Shown: piece after piece, positions 34,951 through 44,310 of the stretch | How the letters are laid out: every line of letters starts with the position of its first letter | Numbering within the stretch: the stretch's first letter is position 1 | Source of the DNA: Papio anubis | Taxonomy: Eukaryota; Chordata; Mammalia; Primates; Cercopithecidae | Direction: 5' to 3' | Length of the DNA: 64,000 nucleotides | NCBI RefSeq assembly: GCF_008728515.1 | Contig: NC_044995.1 | Span: 12,225,104 to 12,289,103, forward strand | Program-made: the position numbers and the translations under genes | The notes under the pieces: model-generated | Told to the model about the DNA's origin: nothing | Databases searched by the model: none | What the model saw: only the letters and a program-made list of their open reading frames with translations

Positions 34951-34985
34951 GGCCCTGTTGTTTAAGACACCTTCAGTCTTTGCAA

Positions 34986-36019
34986 GAGGGCATGGAAGCT
35001 CCAAGCGCTTTTCTCATACTTTACCCTATGCATCTCTATCTGCATGTTTTGTACTATTTATAATTAACCAGTAAATTATTTTCCTTGAGTTTTATGTGCT
35101 GCTCTATCAAATTAATCAAATCTGGTCATGGGGGGGTCCATGGGATTCCTGGTTTATAGTTCATCAGTCAAAAGCAGAGGCTCTGGGGCTTTGATTGGCA
35201 TCAGAAATGGGAGCGTCAGTTTTGGTGACTGAGTCCTCAAACTGGGGGATGTGATGCTATCTGCGGGTAGATAATGACTGAGTTGAAGTGGAGGACCCCC
35301 AGCTTGTATCCACTGGAGGATTGCTTGGTGTGGGTAGAAAACACGCCGCATATCTGGTCACAGAATTATTCCATATTGATTATTGTTATGTGACAGACAA
35401 CAGAGGAAAAGTTTATTTTTTTCGACAAATATGCTATGGCTTCCCTTCTATTCCACATCTTTCTACTCCTGCCATACTATTTCTTTCTCTCCAAGTTTGT
35501 TATTCCTCAGAGTTCTCATAAATGGAAAGGATATGCACTTTGTTGAAATAAGAATTTCATGTTAACCAAGTTTTCATGATAGCCGTGAGTTTCACTTAAT
35601 TATCTCAGAACTTAGAGCTTACTGTTCTCTACTTACTATCCATTGAGACTTAATGTGTTCTTGGCCATCACAGAAACTTTACTAGCTACTTATGTCATTG
35701 TCAATGGATAACTCTCTGAATCCACATTAATTACTTTGTAATTATCTCGGTCCTCAACTGTGTTTCAGAGATAATCTCCAGTCTTCATGCAGACGCTATC
35801 ACTGCACCTACAGGTGAAATGATAATCACTTCCTAGCAAGGAAGTTGGATCATGGAATACAAGATAATTTATCAAGAATCAGATAGTCTTGTTCCACACC
35901 TGCAGGAATGTCAACATCGCAACCACCATGGCAAATATTGATTTAATAAGCAACTACTATTCCCAGATAAGTGTCAGAATCTTAGAAGAAATTGTAATAT
36001 CTTAGACAATTTAGACGTG
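34986..36019. other. Intergenic sequence beyond ZNF586
   Basis: 35050-35390 looks like an old interspersed repeat (GGTGTGGGTAGAAAAC, GATGCTATCTGCGGGTAG) that I cannot name. 35400-36019 holds nothing I recognise. Confidence 0.4.
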
Positions 36020-36175
36020 ATGGAGGGTGGATGATGAGAAATTACTTAATGGGTACAATGGATACTATTTGAGTGATGGATACCCTAAAGCCCTGATTTA
36101 GCTTCCACACAATCTGTACATGTAACCAAATCACACTTATACCACATTAAATTATTTAAAAAAAAAAAAAAATGT
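36020..36175 (+). mobile_element. L1 3' end
   Basis: TTACTTAATGGGTACAATG, GATGGATACCCTAAA and CATGTAACCAAATCAC followed by a poly(A) tail are typical of an older L1 3' UTR. Confidence 0.7.
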
Positions 36176-36387
36176 GTTAAATAGAAAAATGCTGCTGCTT
36201 TGTGGGATTGGAAAACAATACAGATGAAGAGATAGAACATAGACGGAGGGACTCAGAGGCATGGTACCACCTTGTGTAATTCCCTTAGGGCTGCCTAGGA
36301 TCTCTTCTCCATATTGTCTCTCATACTCTCTTTAAAGTATTCTCATTGATAACCAAAACATTCTCACAACATTCATTATAAGCTTTA

Positions 36388-36703
36388 CTTGGCCAGGTGC
36401 AGTGGCTCACGCCTGTAATCCAAGCACTTTGGGAGGCCAAGACGGGTGGATCACAAGATCATGAGATCGAGACCATCCTGGCTAACATGGTGAAACCCCA
36501 TCTCTACTAAAAATACAAAAAAAAAAATTAGCTGGGCGTGGTGGCGGGCGCCTGTAGTGCCAGCTACTCGGGAGGCAAAGGCAGGAGAATGGCTTGAACC
36601 CAGGAGGCAGAGCTTGCTGTTAGCCGAGATCGCACCACTGGACAATAGCCTGGGCGACAGAGTGAGACTCTATCTCCAAAAAAATAAAATAAAATAAAAA
36701 AAC
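36388..36703 (+). mobile_element. Alu
   Basis: Full length with AAATAAAATAAAAT tail. Confidence 0.93.
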
Positions 36704-36890
36704 CTTTACTCACATAAAAGTTTAATTTCCATAGTTCTTGTTCGTGTCCATTTGAATGCTCCATTTTATCCACTTCAATTCATCCACAGAACTATTTCAT
36801 TGGGCCCATTCCATTCCCTATCCATTCCACCATTATGGGCTCCATTATGTCCACTGCTAAAAGATATCAAGTGTCCTTATCCAATCCATA

Positions 36891-37276
36891 TTTTCCTCTC
36901 CTCCCTCCCTCCTCTCCTTCTCCCCCCCCTCCCCCCCCCATCTTTCTCCCTCTCCCCCTCGCTCCCTCCCTCTCTCTGTCTCTTTCTCTTCCTCCCTCTT
37001 TCCCTCTCTCCTTCCTCCCTCCTCCCTCTCTCCCTCTCCTTCCTCCCTCCCTCCCTCTCTCCTCTCTCTCTCTCTCTCTTCCTCTCTCTCCCTTCCCTTT
37101 CTCTCCATCTCCTTCCTTCCTCCCTTCCTTCCTCTCCTTCCTCCACCTTCCTTCCTTCTCCCTCCTTCCTTTGTCCCTCTTTCCTCTCCCTCTTCCTCCC
37201 CTCTCCTTCCCTCCCTCCCTGTCCCTCTGTGCTCCCTGCTTGATCTCCTCCCCTCCCTGTCCTCCATCCTCTCCTC
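36891..37276 (+). repeat. Long polypyrimidine tract (CCCT/CTCT-rich)
   Basis: About 385 bases almost wholly C and T on the plus strand, with only scattered G or A. The shadow frames it opens (Ser/Pro/Leu-rich on plus, Arg/Glu/Gly-rich on minus) are composition artefacts. Confidence 0.95.
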
Positions 37277-37517
37277 ATTATCCACTCCTCATTCTTTCCT
37301 CTCCAAAGACTGACTGTGTTTTAGTTTGTTTTGTTTTCTGGGTTATTAGTATTTTATTCCCTTCTCGCTGGAAAGATGTCCAGTGATTCTGAATCAATAC
37401 AGGTGTGTGGGGTGTCATCTAGAAGTCATAAAATGACTTATTCAAATTAACCATGTTATGACCACTCACACTCGCTGATACATATCTTCCTGTAACTTTT
37501 TTGTGGAGAGTGAAATT

Positions 37518-37817
37518 TTCTTTTTTTTTTTTTTTGAGACAGAGTTTCACTCTTTTACCCAGGCTGGAGTGCAATGGTATGATCTTTGCTCACTGCAACT
37601 TCCACCTCCCAGGTTCAAGTGATTCTCCTGTCTCAGCCTCCAGAGTAGCTGGGATTACAGGCGCCCACCATCACACCTGGCTAATTTTTGTATTTTTAGT
37701 AGAGACGGGGTTTCACCATCTTGGCCAGGCTGGTCTCGAACTCCTGACCTTAGGTGATCCACCTGCCTCGGCCTTCGAAAGTGCTGGGATTACAGGCGTG
37801 AGCCACCACGCCCAGCC
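37518..37817 (-). mobile_element. Alu
   Basis: Full length, ending CACGCCCAGCC. Confidence 0.92.
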
Positions 37818-37869
37818 TATTTATGTTAATTTTTATACCATAGAAGTGACTAAGGGCAGGTCTAGAGTT

Positions 37870-40290
37870 AGTTAAGGTGGAGGTGGTGATAAAGAGAAGG
37901 ACAGGGTTATATTGACAAGGCTGACAGAAGGGGTAGTCCTTTTAGTGAAATAGATGAGGGGTTTTAGATCTGCACAAACCTTTTTGTGGAAGTCTAACTT
38001 TGCTCTTGGGTAGTTTATGGGATGTAGTCTTATTTACTACAAGGTTGCCAGGCGGTAGGAGCAGAAAATCGGTCCTGGCTGCAGGTCATTACAACAATGA
38101 GTGCTCGGGGATTTGTGTGAAAAGGCTAGCTGTTGATCTTTTACATTTCTACAAGGTATGACAGCAAGCATTAAAAGCAATAGTCTGAGGTGAGTCAGAC
38201 TTAGTTACATTAATAAAAAAGGAGCTAGTAACAGAATAAAGAAAGCAATATAAAAGGTGTATGAAAATTAATCTTTCTTTAACTTAGTAGGGCTTGATCC
38301 TAGTACAGTAACCCATAATTCTCAGAGGAAGATGTTTTCTTGACTTGAGTATGGTGGGTCCATTTTTTCTTTCTCGGCTGTGCGGACGGCAGTCTCAGTG
38401 GTTAACGGTGTAAAATAGAGTTCTTCCCAGGCTGGCTTGAGCTTTTTCTATCTTTTGATGAGGATGTGGTTTTCAGGCTGGTGCTGGTGTACTGGAAATT
38501 CTAGGGGTGGTACCTGTGCTAAAAGACTTTTAGTTCCGAGGGAAAGGAAAGTGGAAGATAAATTAAGTATATAATTTTTGCTGCATATTCTGGGGCTTTA
38601 GGCCACATGATGACGCCTTCTGCTCCACTGTTGTTCAGCGCCGGCCAGGGGATGCTGCAGCCCTGCCCCTTAATGTCTTGGCCTTCTTGTGGCCTTCACC
38701 GCCCTTGCTCACTGTGGCCTTGGGGATGAGGAGCCTTGTGACTTACCTGGCCACCTTAGGGCCTTAAGAAAGCTAAATACCATTGTATATTTGACAATGT
38801 TTTTTTGTATGATTTTATATCAGGTAAGTTAAAGTTTATCTTTATGTTAATGTGCTATTAATGTTAAACTTAATTTTAATAAAATCTTATAGACACTATC
38901 TAATTTTAATGTCTGACTCTAAGGTAAGACTTTTACAGACTCTTTTTATAATTTTTGTTAAAGAGCAGGTTGGTGCTTTAAGAAAAATCTATCATGCTTT
39001 AATTTTAATGTCCAGTTCACAGAAAAACTGGATGATACCCTTTTAACTTTAGCCAGTATGTTTACACACAGAATTTCCTTTACAATTAACATTGTAAAAC
39101 TTGCTTAAACCTTTAAAACAAAAAAATTTTTTTAACCTTTAATGTAGGTAAACATCCATATTCTTATGCCTCCTTGTAATCTTATTAAAAGTAGATTTTA
39201 TTTTTCTTACATACCTTGTACATAAACGGTTTAATAATAATTTTACATCCAGGAGGCTTAATTACTTTTAAATTATACAATATTTATTGCATAAATTCCC
39301 TTTTATAGCTTTTCTTACAACTTTCACAATCTTTAACATGTCTTAACTTTCTGCCTTCCTTTTATACTATTTTTTTTCCTAGTTTCACCTTCTTTGTCTT
39401 TTTTTGATTTCTGTCTCTTCCACTTTCTCTCACTCTTTCCTTCTATTTATCTCTCTCATTTGCACTCTATTTTTCGCGCCCTCTCATCCCGTTTCCCTTT
39501 GTTCTCCTGAGTTCTCCAGCTCCTGCCCCAAGCAGGGCTGGGCCACCGCACAGGCCCCGCCTCCGCGCTATTTTTCCTGTTGTTGTTTTTTTTTCCCCAG
39601 ATTCCCCTTTTTACTCCCCCAGCCCCTTTTCTTTTTACACTTAGTTTCTTGGATTGAATGGGATTTTCGCGACTGCAGTCTGGGCGCCGGGCAGTCATTG
39701 GCCTAGCAGCTTGACAGATACGCCCGCCGCAAATTGCAAGAATTACGTCTTTTCACCTCCTATGCCCTCCACCCGGGGCCGGTCCCCACCTCTTTTCGGG
39801 AAGAGGGACTTAATCTTTGGCGTGCCTGCCTAGCTGTTTGGCTCTGCGCTTGCTGTTTTTGTTTTCTTTCTCTCTGACTTCCTCTCCTAGTTTCTTTTTC
39901 TTTTCTGCTGGTCTTTCCTTTGTCTCTGCCAGCCACCTATGCTGCTGTTTTCTCCTCGGCTTTTCCCTCCCCTAGCGGAGGGACCGGCAGGAGCGGAGCT
40001 ATTGTTTCTTCCTCTGAAAGGGAAAGGGGAGTTCTGAATATTTTTCTTACTACCGGAGGTTTGTGTGATGACCTCCCAAGACATCCTAAGGAATATTTTA
40101 CCACCCCTGCGGTTTTTCTCTCCTTGGTATGTCCTAACCAAGGAATGCTTACCATCCCGGCTTTTTCCTTAGTCCCCGACAACCCACCAAGGAAATACTT
40201 CACCGGCTCCTGCAGCTTCTCCTTCCGTGGTCTGTGCACAGTTGTCAGTGACATTATGGCGGGGATGCTAAGCTAGGTTGCTAGCCAGTT
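37870..40290 (-). mobile_element. Probable ERV internal sequence, family unknown
   Basis: Lies downstream (on the minus strand) of the LTR at 40291-40705. The part 39460-40290 is unusually CpG-rich for the window, with several minus-strand frames of about 80-105 codons. 38780-39400 is very AT-rich. I recognise no conserved retroviral motif, so this rests on position and composition. Confidence 0.35.
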
Positions 40291-40705
40291 TGTTTTGTTT
40301 TTGTTTTCCATTGCTGAAGTCACAGTTTATTAAAGTCACACTGGGTGGGTCTCAATTTCTTACCCTTAGACGACATTGCAATGAGGTAGGGGAGCGCGCT
40401 ACCCCATGAGAGAGGACTGGACACCGCCCCAGAGGAGAATGTGTCCTATGCAGTTCACCAAATTGCTGATAGCGTTTCTCTGGTGCGGTAAAGAAATAGC
40501 ACTTGAACATAAATTTACTTAGTAAGGCCATTTTTACTTCCTGCAGAAAGGGTACACTCGCTAGCAGTTTTGCCACTAGAGTACGCAAAACTAAGGAGAC
40601 AGGGTCATTTATAACCGGAGGCGTCCACCCTACTGCTGTGTTGGTTTCCATTGGCTGAAACGGGACCTCACATTCTGTATTTGTCCCCATTGGCTAGCAA
40701 CTTAG
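40291..40705 (-). mobile_element. Probable LTR, minus strand, with promoter and poly(A) signals
   Basis: On the minus strand, in order: CCAAT at 40693-40689, CCAAT at 40654-40650, TATAAAT at 40613-40607 and AATAAA at 40331-40326. This matches a U3-R-U5 layout. The edges are approximate and the family is not named. Confidence 0.5.
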
Positions 40706-41001
40706 AACTTTTTTTTTTTTTTTGACTGAGTTTCACTGAGTCCTCCAGGTTTGAGTGCAGTGGCAGGATCTGGGCTCACTGCAAGCTCCGCCTCCCGGGT
40801 TCATGCCATTCTCCTGCCTCAACCTCCCAAGTAGCTGGGATTACAGGCTCCCCCCACTACCCTGGTTAATTTTTTGTATTTTTCGTAGAGACGGGGTTTC
40901 ACCTTGTTAGCCAGGATGGTCTCGATCTCCTGACCTCGTGATCCGTCTGCCTCGGCCTCCCAAAGTGCTGGGATTACAGGCCTGAGCCACCGCACCCTGC
41001 C
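40706..41001 (-). mobile_element. Alu abutting the minus-strand LTR
   Basis: Ends CACCGCACCCTGCC; its poly(T) lies at the U3 edge of the LTR. Confidence 0.92.
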
Positions 41002-41253
41002 CTCAATTTCTTTTATCACATTGACATCTGTCTCAAAGGAAGGGCAACTTAACCAATGCCACTGTGGTACACATCAGCGGCTACAACTTTCACAATTACT
41101 GCACAGGTAAAAAAGGCCATCTGAATGATAGCATAAACACGGCATCTGAGCTCCAAAATATCATCTATTTACAAGCAAGTAGTTATTATTTTCCAGTGAC
41201 TGCAGGAATAGTTTCACACTGGGAACTGGGATTATCTCAGAATAAATGTTTTT

Positions 41254-41556
41254 ATTTATTTATTTTTTTTTTTTGAGACAGAGTCTGTCGCCCAGACTGG
41301 AGTGCAGTGGTGTGATCTCAGCTCACTGCAACCTCTGCTGCCTGGGTTCAAGTAATTCTCCTGCCTCAGCTTCATGAGTGAGTAGCTGGGATTATAGGCA
41401 TGTACCATCACGCCTGGCTAATTTTTGTACTTTTAGTAGAGATGGGGTTTCACCATGTTGGCCCACCTGGTCTCAAACTCCTGACCTCAAGTGATCCGCC
41501 CACCTTGGCCTCCCAAAGTGCTGGGATTACATGTGTGAGCCACCACGCCCAGCCTC
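41254..41556 (-). mobile_element. Alu
   Basis: TTTATTTATTTATTTTTT head, ends CACGCCCAGCC. Confidence 0.92.
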
Positions 41557-41565
41557 AGAATCAGT

Positions 41566-41862
41566 TACAGGTGTGGTGGCTCACAGCTCAGGCCTGTAAT
41601 CCTAGCACTTTGGGAGGCCAAGGCAGGCAGATCACTTGAGGCCAGGAGTTTGAGACGAACCTGCTAACATGGCAAAACCCCATCTCTTCCAAAAATACAA
41701 AAAAGCAACCGGGCATGGTGGCTCACGCATGTAATCCCAGCTATGTGGGAGGTTGAGGTGGGAGAATCGCTTGAACCTGGGAAGTGGAGGTTGCAATCAA
41801 TCAGCCAACATCATGCCACTGCACTCCAACCTGGTCGACAGAGTCTTAAAACAAAAAAAAAG
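41566..41862 (+). mobile_element. Alu
   Basis: CAGGTGTGGTGGCTCACAGC start, tail of As. Confidence 0.9.
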
Positions 41863-42205
41863 CAAGCAGCAACTCAAATATCCATAAATGGATGAATGAA
41901 TGAATGAATATACAATGACATATCATGGCAGACTATACTTCTCAGCAATATAAAACAAATGAACTCATATGTCTACATTGATACCAAAATAAGCATGATG
42001 CAGGACGCCACCCAGGAATTATAAGAGGAAACACTTTATTACATCAGTCAGAAAATTCCAGAAAATGGAAAGTACTCTATTATAAAGCAGAGTAAATCAA
42101 TGGTTGTCTGGAGAGCAGAGAGAAAAACTTTATAAAGCCTCCATGTAAATACAAAGGTGATAGATTAAATTCATTATTGTGACTCTGATGATGATTTCAT
42201 GGGAC
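41863..42205 (+). mobile_element. Old L1 ORF2 end / 3' fragment
   Basis: ACTCAAATATCCATAAATGG, CTATACTTCTCAGCAATAT and AAATCAATGGTTGTCTGGAG follow the order of L1 3' sequence. It contains a short ATGA microsatellite at 41886-41912. Confidence 0.55.
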
Positions 42206-42218
42206 TATAAGAAAATTC

Positions 42219-42497
42219 AAGCCAGGAGCAGTGGCTCACACCTGTAATTACAGAACTTTGGGAGGCTGAGGCGGGCAGATCACAAGGTCAGGAGATCGAG
42301 AACATCCTGGCTAACAGGGTGACACCCCGTCTCTACTAAAAATAGCAGGTGCCTGTAGTCCCACCTACTTGGGAGGCTGAGGCAGAATGGTGTGAACCCA
42401 GGAGGCGGAGCTTCCGGTGAGCTGCGATCACGCCACTGTACTCCAGCCTGGGCGACAGAGTGAGACTCTGTCTCCAAAAAAAAAAAAAAAAAAAAAT
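42219..42497 (+). mobile_element. Alu with internal deletion
   Basis: TACTAAAAATAGCAGGTGCC shows loss of about 30 bp. Confidence 0.9.
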
Positions 42498-42502
42498 TAA
42501 GC

Positions 42503-42781
42503 GAGCAGCGGTGGCTCAAGCCTGTAATCCCAGCACTTTGGAGGCCGAGGCAGGCCCGGATCCGCGAGTCAGGAGATGAGACCATCCTAGCTAACGCAGG
42601 AAACCCGTCTCTACTAAAATATACAAAAAAGAAACTAGCAGGCCCGAGTGGTAGTATATGGTGCGCTACTTGGGGAGGCTAGAGGCAGGGGAGAATGGTA
42701 AACCCGGGAGGAGCTTGCAGTGAGCGAGATGGGCACACTCCAGCCGGGCTACGAAGCAGACTCCGTCTCAAAAAAAAAAAA
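42503..42781 (+). mobile_element. Alu, indel-rich copy
   Basis: Carries GGTGGCTCAAGCC, the monkey AluY start, yet has many scattered indels, for example CTTGGGGAGGCTAGAGGC. Confidence 0.88.
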
Positions 42782-42851
42782 TTCAAGGGTTATCAAGACT
42801 TATCCTACAGCCCAAATACGCATACTTTATTGGACATCATTTATGTCTTTA

Positions 42852-42951
42852 TTTTAGACAGAGACAGGGTCTCTGTCACCCAGGCTAGACTTCAGTGTTG
42901 CGATCTCGGCTCACTGCAACCTCTGCCTCCCAGGTTCAAGCAATCTTTCCA
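42852..42951 (-). mobile_element. Alu fragment
   Basis: GGTCTCTGTCACCCAGGC to CAGGTTCAAGCAATC only. Confidence 0.8.
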
Positions 42952-42959
42952 CGACAGCT

Positions 42960-43239
42960 CTCCTGTGAGTTATGAAGCCAGACTTCTGGATAAATATCCT
43001 ATATTTGTCACACTTGTAAGGCCTTCATTCAGTGTTAACTATAATCCTGAAGGAATACAGAGGTGTGGCTACAAAACTGCCCAAATTTATTTTACTTATA
43101 AGGACTCTTCTCTAGTGTGAACTCTCCAGTGTCCGAGGAGAGCAGACCTTTGGGTAAACATTTTCCACATTTGCTACAATCACAGGATCTTACTCAGGTG
43201 TGTACTCTCCTGTATTTACTGAGACTGGACTCACTGCAC
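42960..43239 (-). pseudogene. Decayed zinc fingers after the ZNF552 stop
   Basis: Reading the minus strand past the stop, finger-like pieces such as ERPYECSESSLSKYRRVHT continue in a shifted frame, with stops, to about 42960. This mirrors the decayed arrays behind the other two genes. Confidence 0.7.
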
Positions 43240-44310
43240 TCATAAGGCCTTTCTTTTGTGAACTCTCTGATGATGACGAAGTGAAGAGATTTGCCTAAAC
43301 TTTTTTTCACATTCACTACACCCGTAAGGCTTTTCTCCAGTGTGAACTCTCCTGTGTTTAGTGAGACTGGAGCTTTCAGCAAAAGATTTCTCACATTCAC
43401 TGCACTCATAAGGCTTCTGACCAGTGTGAACTCTCTTGTGAACATGAAATGTAGAGCTGTGGGTAAATGACTTTCCACAATCACTGCATTCATATGGCCT
43501 TTCTCCAGTGTGAACTCTCTGGTGTGCAATGAGGTGGTACTTGTGCCTAAAAAATTTCCGACAAACCTCACATTCATACGGCTTCTCTCCAGTGTGAATT
43601 CTCTGGTGAACAAGGAGGTGGGACTTACTGTTAAATAATTTCCCACATATCCCACATGTATAAGGTTTTTCTGTAGCGTGAACTCCTTGATGATTACTGA
43701 AGCTATTGTATTTGCTAAAGGATTTCCCATATTCACACCACACGTAACATTCTTCTCTAGGGAGCAGTCTCTGGTGCTGACTGAGTATATGTTTGGTGCT
43801 AAAATGCTTCATGCATCCTCCACAGCTGTAATGAGTCTTTCCCCCATGAAAGGGAGACACACACTCCGTTTTTCTGTTTGACTTCTCCCCAGTGTGAGTG
43901 GCCTCTTTCTGGAGTAATCCTGACCTGAGCAAAAAGTCTTTCCCACTCTGACTGAAGACAGATGACTCCTCTGACACATGGAACTTACACCTCTTCACAA
44001 ACAATGCTTCCTTAACACTGCCTCTGTAGGGTTTCTCTCCAACGTACTCATTGTGGTGTTGATGAAAGTTTCCACTGTCATACAATTTGTTCCCCCAGGC
44101 CTCACACCTGTGCAGTTTCTGCTTGTGATGTGTTCCCTGATGATCTCCCATGTGCAGAATGTCTCCTAAGATAGGGCCGCACATCTCACAGGGGTGGGCC
44201 TTCTTGAGAGACACACCTGCCATAGGAATCCTGATCTGAGTCTCTCTTTGTATATATATATATACTCTGCTTAGAAGGTGCCTCCTCATCTTCCACTCCA
44301 CACCAACAAC
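43240..44310 (-). pseudogene. ZNF552: ZNF552 finger exon with +1 frameshift
   Basis: The acceptor TTGCTTTCAG lies at 44320-44311. Between the conserved CAG and CAA codons ZNF776 has 12 nt, whereas here there are 16 (AG plus seven TA units), so the KRAB phase and the finger frame no longer agree. In the finger frame the exon encodes a spacer, two broken fingers and five intact C2H2 fingers (about 43662-43260), ending KRKAL and TGA. An in-frame Met at about 44289 could start a finger-only protein of about 349 aa. Confidence 0.85.

Noticed and set aside
36752..37386. Overlapping ORFs of 133-183 codons on both strands
   Set aside because: They follow from the polypyrimidine tract, which contains almost no stop codons; composition is Ser/Pro/Leu or Arg/Glu/Gly only.
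38560..38765. Minus-strand piece reading KATVSKGGEGHKKAKT, possibly a processed pseudogene
   Set aside because: Lysine-rich and suggestive, but I cannot match it to a specific protein and it is short, with stops around it.
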